NCBI GenBank assembly: GCA_002363125.1
Contig: DEWE01000010.1
Coordinates: 59,899 to 72,451, forward strand
Direction of reading: 5' to 3'
Origin: Candidatus Saccharibacteria bacterium UBA3218
Lineage (GTDB): Bacteria > Patescibacteriota > Saccharimonadia > Saccharimonadales > Saccharimonadaceae
Length of the DNA: 12,553 nucleotides
The stretch's first letter is position 1; each line of letters starts with the position of its first letter. Both the position numbers and the translations under genes were made by a program. Below are positions 1 to 5,769 of this stretch, piece by piece. The notes under the pieces are model-generated. The model did not search any database, was not told the DNA's origin, and saw only the letters and a list, made by a program, of their open reading frames with translations.

Positions 1-339
1 AAACTTGCGATCTTGATGAATAGAGTTTCCAGCCAAATATATCGTGTTCCCAAAGTTCTTGTTGATGAAATCTAGCAATTCCCTTTCTACTTCTTTAATA
101 TCCTTGCCGTTTTGGTTCTGCGCAATTAGCGCATCGCGAGACTTATGATTTTTCTCCCAAAAATCGCCGACCATACGTGATTTCATGAGCTTTTCATCTA
201 CTTTTACGATGGCTTCATAATGAGCGATTTCGTTTAATTTCATATCTGTAGCAATGGCTGCAACTTCTAGAATGCGGTCTTTTGCTGGATCTAGTCCAGT
301 CATTTCTAAGTCTATCCAAAGCAATTTAGCTTTTTTCAT
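1..339 (-). CDS. orn: Oligoribonuclease, 3' part cut by window edge
   Basis: Orn is a DEDDh-family 3'-5' exoribonuclease that degrades 2-5 nt RNA and cyclic-dinucleotide breakdown products to mononucleotides in the cytosol. The first 113 residues are visible. Near the N-terminus is WIDLEMTGLDP, the ExoI motif with acidic metal ligands D10 and E12. The fragment ends with LAGNSIHQDRKF, the equivalent of the ExoII-region NSIxQDRRF of classical Orn. The start ATG (339-337) overlaps the argS stop by one base (TAATG). A GGAGG inside the last argS codons serves as its ribosome-binding site, so translation is probably coupled to argS and transcription comes from the argS promoter. The C-terminal catalytic residues lie outside the window. 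The family call is secure from the two motifs. Confidence 0.93.
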   Translation of the reverse strand, partial: MKKAKLLWIDLEMTGLDPAKDRILEVAAIATDMKLNEIAHYEAIVKVDEKLMKSRMVGDFWEKNHKSRDALIAQNQNGKDIKEVERELLDFINKNFGNTIYLAGNSIHQDRKF

Positions 340-2042
340 TACATTTCCTCCGGAATTTCAATGCCTAAAATATTTAAACCGTGTGTCATGGTGTCTAGAT
401 AAATTTTGACTAGTTTAATGCGTTCCTTTTCTTTAGCGCTGCCAATAACTGGACAGTTTTCGTAGAATCTGGAAAATTCCTGAGCAAGTTCATAAAGATA
501 GCCGGCAACTTTGTGCGGTGCCATCTCTGATACTGATTCGGCCAAGACGTTTTTATACTCTAAAATCTTTTTAATAAGATTTTTCTCATATGGCGTCAAA
601 ATAATCTCACGCGAACCGCTTCGCTCGCGCCCGTCGTTACGTGGCTCGCTCACTTGAAGCTCCCCGTTGGTCGCAATGTTCGCTTTGAGATTATTTTCGA
701 CGCCCGATAAGATCTTCTTGGCGCGAACGGCAGAGTAGAGGAGGTATGGACCGGAGTTGCCTGTCATTTTGACAGATTCTTTTGGATCAAAGATGATATT
801 GCCACCCATTTTGTATTTCAAAAAGGCATATTTCGTGGCGGCGAGAGAAACTTTTTTATCGGAAGAATCGTAGGCGCTCTTTAGCTCGCCTTCTACCATG
901 TCTAGTACATCTATAGCTTTCAAGAAATTCCCTTTTCTAGAAGACATTTTTTCATTGCCAGGCAGTTTTACTAGGCCATGAGTAAGGTGAGAAGTTTTTT
1001 CTACCAAATCTGGAGCATACTGCTCGATGGACTTTAAGACGACCTTCATATATTCTAGTTGCTCATTGCCGGTAATAACTACGGATTTATCAAAATGATA
1101 ATCTTGCCACTTCGTGAAGATAAGACCGACATCTTTGGCTTCATAAGTAGGTACGCCTTCTTTGTTGATAAATACACGGGTGTGAAGTCCAAATTTTTTG
1201 CCGTCGAAGATCACAGCACCATCGCTAATTTCGTAGACACCTTTTTTTAACTCTTCTTTGACTTTGGCAAGGCCTAGTTCTGCCACAGTGGATTCTGGAT
1301 AGAATTTATCAAACTTTACGCCAATCTTGGCATAGAAATCTTTAAAATAGTCATAAGACAATTCCCTACCACGCCAATATAGATCCGCTAGTTTGTTGCC
1401 ATGTTCGTCGTTTTGGTTGATCTGATAAATTTTTTTGTTCAACTCGGTAATCTCAGAGTGAGCCTCCTCGCTATCTTCGTATGCCGCAGTGCCTTCTACA
1501 TAACACTTAGCGATATCTTCTATGCTGAGGTCTTCTGTGGGCTTTTGCCTTAGAATATACATGGTTTTAGCAACATGAAGGCCAACGTCACCACCAAAAT
1601 TGGCACGAATAACCTTGGCGCCCGCATATTCGAAGAGTCGCGAAATTGAATCGCCTACGATGCTCGTATATAGATGCCCGACATGGAGGACTTTGAATGG
1701 GTTCGGGTCGGAAAATTCGCAAATTACTGTTTTGCCGGAATATCTATCGGAAGATATGTTGTTTTCAAAATCTTTGTCAAGATTATTTATTTGTTCATTG
1801 TAATAATCATCTGGCATGGTAAAGTTAAGAAAACCTGGGGCACTGACTTCGGCGTCGGTTTTTGCGGAAATTTCCTTTGCGATATCCATGGGAGATTTGT
1901 GCAATTCCCTAGCAAGCTTCATGGCAATATTTGAAGAATAATCTGCCTGGATATTCTCCGGAGATTGAACAATTTCTGGCTCAAAATCTAAATCGTATAG
2001 ATCTTTGATGGCTGTTTTTAGTTTATTGCTGATTTCTTGCAT
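339..2042 (-). CDS. argS: Arginyl-tRNA synthetase with an extra 33-residue segment
   Basis: A class I aminoacyl-tRNA synthetase of 567 aa that charges tRNA-Arg. Visible parts are the N-terminal additional domain (about 1-95), the signature FSDPNPFKVLHVGH with the HIGH-type motif HVGH at 120-123, the Rossmann catalytic core with GDVGLHVAKT at 151-160, KMSSR at 365-369 (KMSKS type), and a C-terminal anticodon-binding domain with the conserved YLYELAQEFSRFYENCPV around 515-532. The start is chosen because an extended -10 (TGGTATAAT) lies exactly six bases before this ATG, predicting a leaderless message; no Shine-Dalgarno is present. It is the first gene of an operon with orn. Residues about 450-482 are encoded by a GC-rich palindromic insert lying in the linker between the catalytic core and the anticodon-binding domain, where length is normally variable. 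Confidence 0.97.
   Translation of the reverse strand: MQEISNKLKTAIKDLYDLDFEPEIVQSPENIQADYSSNIAMKLARELHKSPMDIAKEISAKTDAEVSAPGFLNFTMPDDYYNEQINNLDKDFENNISSDRYSGKTVICEFSDPNPFKVLHVGHLYTSIVGDSISRLFEYAGAKVIRANFGGDVGLHVAKTMYILRQKPTEDLSIEDIAKCYVEGTAAYEDSEEAHSEITELNKKIYQINQNDEHGNKLADLYWRGRELSYDYFKDFYAKIGVKFDKFYPESTVAELGLAKVKEELKKGVYEISDGAVIFDGKKFGLHTRVFINKEGVPTYEAKDVGLIFTKWQDYHFDKSVVITGNEQLEYMKVVLKSIEQYAPDLVEKTSHLTHGLVKLPGNEKMSSRKGNFLKAIDVLDMVEGELKSAYDSSDKKVSLAATKYAFLKYKMGGNIIFDPKESVKMTGNSGPYLLYSAVRAKKILSGVENNLKANIATNGELQVSEPRNDGRERSGSREIILTPYEKNLIKKILEYKNVLAESVSEMAPHKVAGYLYELAQEFSRFYENCPVIGSAKEKERIKLVKIYLDTMTHGLNILGIEIPEEM
598..697. repeat. Palindromic insert inside argS
   Basis: About 100 bp bounded by inverted arms: AAAATAATCTCA at 598-609 and its exact complement at 686-697. 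Pairing extends inward with GCGAA (611-615) against TTCGC (679-683). The interior is clearly richer in G+C than the surrounding argS sequence and contains several short GCTCGC/GCGAGC blocks. It is read in frame, giving a hydrophilic stretch including SEPRNDGRERSGSRE. This layout resembles palindromic elements that insert inside open reading frames, such as the Rickettsia RPEs. No second copy is visible in the window, so mobility is inferred only. Confidence 0.6.
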
Positions 2043-2048
2043 AAAATA

Positions 2049-2057
2049 ATTATACCA
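2049..2057 (-). promoter_or_regulatory. Extended -10 promoter of argS-orn (leaderless)
   Basis: On the minus strand TGG-TATAAT is followed by six bases (TATTTT) and the argS ATG. A start site seven bases after the hexamer would fall on the A of ATG at 2042. No convincing -35 is visible. Confidence 0.75.
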
Positions 2058-2070
2058 TATTTACAGGGTA

Positions 2071-2079
2071 TGTTATAAT
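2071..2079 (+). promoter_or_regulatory. Extended -10 promoter of tRNA-Gly
   Basis: TGT-TATAAT lies nine bases before the mature tRNA 5' end, leaving a 5' extension of about three bases. It is divergent from the argS promoter, with the two -10 hexamers 19 bp apart. Confidence 0.7.
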
Positions 2080-2088
2080 GGTGGAGTC

Positions 2089-2163
2089 GCGGGTATCGTA
2101 TAGCGGCTATTATGTATCCTTCCCAAGGATGAGATCAGGGTCCGACTCCCTGTACCCGCACCA
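2089..2163 (+). tRNA. tRNA-Gly (anticodon CCC), CCA encoded
   Basis: The acceptor stem pairs GCGGGTA (2089-2095) with TACCCGC (2153-2159), followed by discriminator A and a genomically encoded CCA (2161-2163). The anticodon arm is TATCC-TTCCCAA-GGATG, giving anticodon CCC, which reads GGG glycine codons. The T stem is CAGGG/CCCTG. The T loop reads TCCGACT, so position 55 is C where U (pseudouridine) is almost universal. Otherwise the fold is canonical. The gene has its own promoter and is followed within 15 bases by a terminator. Confidence 0.9.
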
Positions 2164-2388
2164 GTGTTGATAAACAGCCTCTTCGGAGGCGTTTTTCATC
2201 TGTTGTGAAGCGGTCCGAACCTTTTCGAGCTTATCTATTAGAATCTGCTTGTCTTTCTTTATCGGTTGTAGCCAGAAGTATTCTTCTAGACTTAATCTTC
2301 TATCTGTTAAAATGAGGTTCGAACCCAAGGCCGACAAAACCTACTTTTTATCTTCTAAAGTACCATCATTGAACTTTTCTGTTGCTGA
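2164..2388 (-). pseudogene. Decayed C-terminal end of a probable serine recombinase
   Basis: The minus strand carries one continuous reading frame interrupted by a single TAG at 2343-2341. Upstream of the stop it reads ATEKFNDGTLEDKK and downstream VLSALGSNLILTDRRLSLEE, then YFWLQPIKKDKQ and a charged helix-like stretch. The pattern GTLExK-(x)-xLxALGSNLxLxDxxLxxE matches what I recall of the extreme C-terminus of large serine recombinases in CPR and Gram-positive mobile elements. The catalytic and zinc-ribbon parts are absent: immediately upstream on this strand is the coding region of the cytidine deaminase gene on the opposite strand. The frame runs into the tRNA-Gly 3' end without its own stop, and the tRNA terminator lies within it. 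It is therefore non-functional. The family call is by pattern memory only. Confidence 0.5.
2177..2196 (+). terminator. Intrinsic terminator of tRNA-Gly
   Basis: Stem GCCTC-TTCG-GAGGC (2177-2190), with a stable UUCG tetraloop, followed by GTTTTT. Confidence 0.85.
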
Positions 2389-2421
2389 TGTTAGCCCAGT
2401 AAGGGTCGTTCCCACTATATG

Positions 2422-2430
2422 TGATATAAT
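2422..2430 (+). promoter_or_regulatory. Extended -10 promoter of cdd
   Basis: TGA-TATAAT with nine bases to the ATG at 2440. The predicted message would have a leader of only about three bases and no Shine-Dalgarno. Confidence 0.6.
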
Positions 2431-2439
2431 TTGAATAAT

Positions 2440-2871
2440 ATGAAAGAGAAAGATATTTGGGATAAAATGTATGAGGCGGCGAAAGAAGAATACCACCCAG
2501 AAGATATTTCGCCATTCTTTACCGCCCATCATGTTGTTGCGGCGGTTGAAAGCGCTAAAACTGGTCGAATTTATACTGGCTTTTGTATTGAAGGAGCGAG
2601 TGGAGTGATGAATTTGTGTGCGGAGAGAGTAGCTGCTTTAAATATGTATATCAATGAAGGCAATACCGTCGTAAGAAGGATGATTGCTTTTAGAGATGAA
2701 GCCCCAAAGAAGAATGGAGGAATGCCCTGTGGGGCTTGTAGAGAATTCTTTATGCAATTCGCCTACGAAAATCGCAAAATGGAGATTTTAACAGATTTTG
2801 AAAATCGCAAAATAGTCTTGCTAGAGGACCTAATTCCGAACTGGTGGGGCGACAAGAGATACAAGAAATAA
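2440..2871 (+). CDS. cdd: Cytidine deaminase
   Basis: A zinc-dependent hydrolytic deaminase of the cytidine deaminase superfamily, 143 aa, expected to convert cytidine or deoxycytidine to the uridine form in pyrimidine salvage. The zinc site is complete: NLCAERVAAL with C60 as ligand and E62 as the proton-shuttling glutamate, and PCGACREF with C97 and C100 as the other ligands. The length fits the homotetrameric bacterial class. The ATG at 2440 is preferred over an in-frame TTG at 2431, because the TTG sits directly against the -10 hexamer and would lie before any plausible transcription start. The region N-terminal of the active site is somewhat divergent, so a related deaminase (blasticidin-S type) cannot be excluded. 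It is a single-gene unit that reads toward the hairpins at 2899-2959. Confidence 0.88.
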   Translation: MKEKDIWDKMYEAAKEEYHPEDISPFFTAHHVVAAVESAKTGRIYTGFCIEGASGVMNLCAERVAALNMYINEGNTVVRRMIAFRDEAPKKNGGMPCGACREFFMQFAYENRKMEILTDFENRKIVLLEDLIPNWWGDKRYKK

Positions 2872-2883
2872 TGAGATTAACTA

Positions 2884-2892
2884 TGGTATAAT
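2884..2892 (+). promoter_or_regulatory. Extended -10 upstream of candidate small RNA
   Basis: TGG-TATAAT, 13 bases after the cdd stop. Six bases later comes G2899, the first base of a hairpin. The -35 region is weak, as elsewhere in this window. Confidence 0.55.
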
Positions 2893-2898
2893 AATAGA

Positions 2899-2959
2899 GT
2901 GCGAACTCTATAGAGAGTACCGCACCAGAAATAAAAGAAAGCCCTTTAGGGCTGTTTTT
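2899..2959 (+). ncRNA. Candidate 61-nt small RNA
   Basis: The unit has a promoter, a 5' hairpin and a terminator, with no start codon. The hairpin pairs GTGCG (2899-2903) with CGCAC (2921-2925), then ACTCT (2905-2909) with AGAGT (2914-2918) around an ATAG loop, with small bulges between the two stems. A short A-rich linker (2927-2940) leads to the terminator hairpin. I recognise no known RNA family. It could instead be an idle promoter in front of the cdd terminator. Confidence 0.4.
2940..2959 (+). terminator. Intrinsic terminator after cdd / candidate sRNA
   Basis: Stem AGCCC-TTTA-GGGCT (2940-2953), then GTTTTTC. Confidence 0.8.
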
Positions 2960-2960
2960 C

Positions 2961-2989
2961 TTGATTTTTTTGCTATTTTATGATATAAT
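2961..2989 (+). promoter_or_regulatory. Promoter of the lipoprotein gene
   Basis: TTGATT (2961-2966), a 17-base spacer, then TATAAT (2984-2989) preceded by TGA. This is the best-formed two-element promoter in the window. The predicted start near A2996 leaves a leader of about 34 bases. Confidence 0.7.
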
Positions 2990-3029
2990 TAGGGTAAGGG
3001 GCGTATCTTAATATAAGGGGGTAGATATC

Positions 3030-3866
3030 TTGAAAAAGGTTGTTTGTTTGCTTTTGGCTATTATGGTCACTGTTTGCTTGGCGGGTTGTGTTGAACAAGA
3101 AAAAACTACTACAAGCCAGCCAACAATCAGTAGTCAATTAAATCAAATAAGGTCTGACGAGCTAGAGAAAAACACTGTCATCCATAGTGGGCTAAGTAGT
3201 GTTCTTCCAAATTTGAAAGAGATGATTAAAGAAGCTCTTAATGAACATGACTTTTTAGACTGGGAACAGTTTGAAAATGTCTCCGAAATTAGGGAGTTTA
3301 AAGATCCCAATCTAGCTGGTGATTTTGCCGACAAGACTGCCTTTTATGCTACTGGGTCGGATATTATTGTAGTATGCCCTAATTTCTTTGGTATAAAAGA
3401 AGGCGACCAACAAACGTATACTCTTACACATGAGTTAATACATTCGCTAGTTGGGGTTGGCAAAGTAGGAGCAGAAAATACAATGTATCTTTTTATGGAA
3501 GGCGTTACTGACTATCTGGCAAATTTAGTTCTATTTGACACTGGGCTAGAATATAGCCTAAATTATCAAAACGAGCTCTATTGTATCTCCTGGCTAATGG
3601 CACTCTACGGAAATAATGAAATCGCTAAAACAATTTGTGGTGGCGAAATAATTAATTTCGTTAATGAACAGGCTGGCAACACTGATGCTGGGGCAACACT
3701 CCATAATTCATTGTTCATCTTGGACAAAAGTAAAGATCGCGAAGATGTCAAGAACGCAATATTAAATGAACTTGATATTCTTCGCACAATAAGTGGCTCA
3801 AATATTGAAGTACGTGAAAAATTCACTAAAATACTTGAGGCAGCTTACGTACCCTACCTAAATTGA
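3030..3866 (+). CDS. Lipoprotein with a gluzincin-type metallopeptidase motif
   Basis: A 278-aa protein predicted to be exported and lipid-anchored. It begins with KK, a hydrophobic core, then the lipobox LAGC with Cys20 as the modified residue, followed by a Thr/Ser/Gln-rich linker. The mature part contains THELIHSLVG with the zinc-binding motif HExxH (H134, E135, H138), and 19 residues later MEGVTDY with E157 as a plausible third zinc ligand, the gluzincin arrangement. It is probably a surface-anchored protease or peptidase, but the substrate is unknown and I recognise no named family. The start codon is TTG, supported by GGGGG nine or so bases upstream and by the signal peptide starting there. 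It is monocistronic, with its own promoter and a terminator overlapping its stop codon. Confidence 0.85.
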   Translation: MKKVVCLLLAIMVTVCLAGCVEQEKTTTSQPTISSQLNQIRSDELEKNTVIHSGLSSVLPNLKEMIKEALNEHDFLDWEQFENVSEIREFKDPNLAGDFADKTAFYATGSDIIVVCPNFFGIKEGDQQTYTLTHELIHSLVGVGKVGAENTMYLFMEGVTDYLANLVLFDTGLEYSLNYQNELYCISWLMALYGNNEIAKTICGGEIINFVNEQAGNTDAGATLHNSLFILDKSKDREDVKNAILNELDILRTISGSNIEVREKFTKILEAAYVPYLN

Positions 3867-3887
3867 GTCCCATTAGGGGCTCTTTTT
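3865..3887 (+). terminator. Intrinsic terminator of the lipoprotein gene
   Basis: Stem GAGTCCC-ATTA-GGGGCTC (3865-3882, one G-T pair), then TTTTT. It begins inside the TGA stop. Read on the other strand it has no clear U-run, so the convergent foldase gene has no obvious terminator of its own here. Confidence 0.85.
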
Positions 3888-3890
3888 ATT

Positions 3891-4901
3891 TTATTGTTCT
3901 TGTGTAGCGATTTCGATATATTCGGTAATTTTGCCGTCTGCTTCTAAGGCCATAAATTGTCTAGAAAACTCTGTAAATGGCACTTTGATGGATACAAAAT
4001 TTACTTCGGAATCGGTCTTTTTGATAAGCTTCACAAAATAATAGCCATCGCCATTCATAGAAATAAACTTACCACTGCTTTGGCCAGGCTCTAGCCTCAT
4101 AGCTTCAGAAGCGCGGCCACCATCGATATTTTTACTATCTACTAGGCCACCAGTTTCCTCATAGATTATTTCGTTGCCGAGTTGCTCAGCGACAGCCTGA
4201 TAATTATTGTCACTCGCGGCGAGTAAAGATTCCACTTTGGAAGCAATTTTGTTGGCATTCTCATCAATTTCGATTTCTACCTTGGCTTTGATGAGGGTGA
4301 GATAGAGCATGCGCTCATATTCGCTTTTATCTAAACCGAAATTATCGTTGATAATTTTGATAAAGCCCTCCTCACTACGATCAATACCACCGATTTTTAG
4401 ATGGCGTTCAAATTCAGAAGCAATTTCTTCCTCAGAAACTGTAATATCGAGCTCTTTGGCGAGTTTTATGGCGTAAGTATACTTTTCGGCTTCGGTAAGG
4501 GCGGAGCGTTTGTATTCGTCGCGCAGAGTTTCAAAAGAGCCGTCGTCAAATTGGCTGCCAGACTGGCGTTCGATGGAGGTCATACTACTACGATAGAACA
4601 TAAGATAATCGGAAAAACGCACATCGTTGCCATCCACATTGGCAACCGGCAAAGGTAAAACTTTTGACACATTAAAGAGAAGTTCATCGGTCATACCAAT
4701 ACGGTAAAAAGCTAGCCAACCTCCGACTATAATTATGGCAAGGACTACAAATGCGATAAGTATAGTGTTAATCACAACACGATAGCGAGTCCACTGCAGG
4801 GGATATTTAAACTTGCGGCCGGCGGCGAGAACTTCTTCGCGGCGCTCTTCGACCTTTTCTTTTTCGGTTTTCTTCTCTTCTTTTCTCTTGAGTAAATTCA
4901 T
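3891..4901 (-). CDS. Membrane-anchored SurA/PrsA-like foldase
   Basis: A 336-aa protein with a highly charged cytoplasmic N-terminus (about 1-38), one transmembrane segment (about 43-65) and a large extracytoplasmic part. Residues about 85-230 look like the helical SurA N-terminal chaperone domain, with SDYLMFYRSS, the ELDITVSEEEIASEFE stretch typical of this fold, and further helices. The segment from about 235 (AVAEQLG, GGLVD, LEPGQSSGKF, GDGYYFVKLI) resembles a parvulin (PPIC) domain, but the usual first strand (xxHIL) is not evident, so isomerase activity is doubtful. It probably assists folding of exported proteins such as pilins or the lipoprotein. The start is fixed by an extended -10 exactly six bases upstream of the ATG (leaderless). 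It lies convergent to the lipoprotein gene and divergent from tRNA-Arg. Confidence 0.8.
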   Translation of the reverse strand: MNLLKRKEEKKTEKEKVEERREEVLAAGRKFKYPLQWTRYRVVINTILIAFVVLAIIIVGGWLAFYRIGMTDELLFNVSKVLPLPVANVDGNDVRFSDYLMFYRSSMTSIERQSGSQFDDGSFETLRDEYKRSALTEAEKYTYAIKLAKELDITVSEEEIASEFERHLKIGGIDRSEEGFIKIINDNFGLDKSEYERMLYLTLIKAKVEIEIDENANKIASKVESLLAASDNNYQAVAEQLGNEIIYEETGGLVDSKNIDGGRASEAMRLEPGQSSGKFISMNGDGYYFVKLIKKTDSEVNFVSIKVPFTEFSRQFMALEADGKITEYIEIATQEQ

Positions 4902-4909
4902 GATACAAT
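4901..4909 (+). promoter_or_regulatory. Probable extended -10 promoter of tRNA-Arg
   Basis: TGA-TACAAT, with a predicted start near 4916, 11 bases before the mature tRNA. Its last two bases are shared with the minus-strand -10 of the foldase gene, making an overlapping bidirectional promoter. Confidence 0.5.
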
Positions 4910-4916
4910 TATAGCA
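4908..4916 (-). promoter_or_regulatory. Extended -10 promoter of the foldase gene (leaderless)
   Basis: On the minus strand TGC-TATAAT, then six bases (TGTATC), then ATG. The predicted transcription start is the A of the start codon at 4901. Confidence 0.75.
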
Positions 4917-4926
4917 TATTGATTTT

Positions 4927-5002
4927 GGCCCGGTGGCTCAATGGATAGAGCAATTCCGTCCTAAGGAAGAGGTTGTGCGTTCGACTCGCACCCGGGTCAC
5001 CA
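4927..5002 (+). tRNA. tRNA-Arg (anticodon CCU), CCA encoded
   Basis: The acceptor stem is GGCCCGG (4927-4933) with CCGGGTC, then discriminator A and encoded CCA (5000-5002). The D stem is GCTC/GAGC and the T arm GTGCG-TTCGACT-CGCAC. The anticodon loop is GTCCTAA, giving anticodon CCU for AGG arginine codons. The first pair of the anticodon stem is an A/G mismatch. The end of this gene is duplicated just downstream. Confidence 0.92.
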
Positions 5003-5005
5003 AAT
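4982..5005 (+). repeat. Direct repeat, copy 1 (tRNA-Arg 3' end)
   Basis: A 24-bp sequence beginning CGACTCGCACCCGGG, covering the T loop to the CCA plus three bases. It is repeated exactly at 5048-5071. It has the form of an attachment site for an element that integrates into a tRNA 3' end. Confidence 0.85.
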
Positions 5006-5047
5006 TGTTGACATAAGTGATCTATATGCTCGTCGGACCTGACGGTA

Positions 5048-5071
5048 CGACTCGCACCCGGGTCACCAAAT
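5048..5071 (+). repeat. Direct repeat, copy 2 (tRNA 3'-end fragment)
   Basis: An exact copy of 4982-5005 without the rest of the tRNA. The 42 bases between the copies contain a small hairpin (CGTC-GGACCT-GACG, 5031-5044) and no gene. Either a tiny integration scar or the remnant of a second tRNA copy. Confidence 0.85.
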
Positions 5072-5089
5072 GCGAATTTAGAAGTATGA

Positions 5090-5114
5090 AAAAGGAGGCC
5101 GGTGGCCTCCTTTT
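5090..5114. terminator. Bidirectional terminator between tRNA-Arg and the orphan gene
   Basis: A perfect 11-bp stem AAAAGGAGGCC/GGCCTCCTTTT with a three-base loop and U-runs on both strands. It serves the tRNA from the left and the minus-strand gene from the right. Confidence 0.88.
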
Positions 5115-5127
5115 CGGTTTGAGGTTT
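5114..5127. repeat. Inverted repeat arm (partner at 5770-5783)
   Basis: TCGGTTTGAGGTTT matches the reverse complement of 5770-5783 at 13 of 14 positions. The two arms flank the orphan gene and its leader. They may be a chance match or the ends of an inserted cassette. Confidence 0.4.
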
Positions 5128-5659
5128 ACTTCACTTTGGTAGATAAGATCCAATCAGAAATTGTCTTTAGACGAACTCGCCCCATCGTTTTGAAGTTCTC
5201 GTAGAGTTCGGGTGACATACCCGGAAACAGTGACAGTATCGCACTGAGCCGTTGCTCATAGTTCTTTTTAAGCATTTTTATAGTCTGCTCATCAAGACTA
5301 ATAAGTTTCTCGTAAAGCTTTTTAAACTCTACGATTCCATCAGGGCCAACCGCGATGCATATTTTAAACGGTAAATTCAGCCGTTTTGAAGCCTCGCTGC
5401 ACTTTTTTTCATAGAACATCGACTTCATCTGGTTTTCCGTTTTGATAGAAACTCTATCGTACTTGCCGCGGTGATCAACGACTATATACTTTTTGGTATT
5501 AATAATTTTGTATACACTCGTGATTTTTGCTTGATAATCTCCAGTGGTTTGAATACCGATGAATTCTATTTCTGTATCATCCGGAATTTTTAATTTAGAG
5601 CTTATCGATTGTTCAACCCCGCCCCAATTTGCGACGATTCTAAGATCCTTTGCTTTCAT
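5126..5659 (-). CDS. Orphan hypothetical protein
   Basis: 177 aa, not recognised. There is no signal peptide or transmembrane segment, so it is probably cytoplasmic. The N-terminal half alternates short hydrophobic strands (IEFIGIQTTGDYQAKI, KKYIVVDHRGKYD) in the manner of a beta-rich domain. The C-terminal half is lysine-rich and mainly helical. The chosen ATG (5659) has an ideal AGGAGG nine bases upstream (5674-5669). A longer frame opening with TTG at 5743 lacks a ribosome site and would start inside a strong hairpin. The gene follows a 158-nt structured leader from a promoter at 5824-5832. It ends in a perfect terminator, lies beside the tRNA-Arg repeat and is flanked by imperfect inverted repeats, so it may be an acquired cassette. 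Confidence 0.65.
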   Translation of the reverse strand: MKAKDLRIVANWGGVEQSISSKLKIPDDTEIEFIGIQTTGDYQAKITSVYKIINTKKYIVVDHRGKYDRVSIKTENQMKSMFYEKKCSEASKRLNLPFKICIAVGPDGIVEFKKLYEKLISLDEQTIKMLKKNYEQRLSAILSLFPGMSPELYENFKTMGRVRLKTISDWILSTKVK

Positions 5660-5708
5660 ACCATTTTTCCTCCTGGCTGTGCCATTTTTATTTGGGACAG
5701 ACATCTGC

Positions 5709-5755
5709 CTGCAACCCGTTTTGGCCGCTTTATAAGTAACCAAGACGGGTTGCAG
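5709..5755. repeat. Strong inverted repeat in the leader of the orphan gene
   Basis: Arms 5709-5724 (CTGCAACCCGTTTTGG) and 5740-5755 pair at 15 of 16 positions around a 15-base loop. No U-run follows on either strand, so it is not a simple terminator. It falls in the predicted 5' leader, 50 bases before the orphan start codon, and could be a cis-regulatory hairpin or a DNA operator. Confidence 0.7.
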
Positions 5756-5769
5756 CAGAATAGATAGAA

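Noticed and set aside
1059..1934. Open frames on the plus strand opposite argS
   Set aside because: They are short, have no promoter or ribosome site, and lie opposite a clear conserved synthetase gene.
2316..2325. GGTTCGAACC, which looks like a tRNA T arm
   Set aside because: It falls in the recombinase remnant as Gly-Ser-Asn codons and has no surrounding tRNA structure.
2431..2439. TTG start adding three residues to cytidine deaminase
   Set aside because: It directly abuts the -10 hexamer, before any plausible transcription start.
5008..5013. Perfect TTGACA between the two tRNA-end repeats
   Set aside because: No -10 sequence at an acceptable distance and no gene follows on the plus strand.
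5660..5743. TTG start giving a 205-residue orphan protein
   Set aside because: It has no ribosome-binding site and lies inside the hairpin arm. The ATG at 5659 has a perfect AGGAGG.
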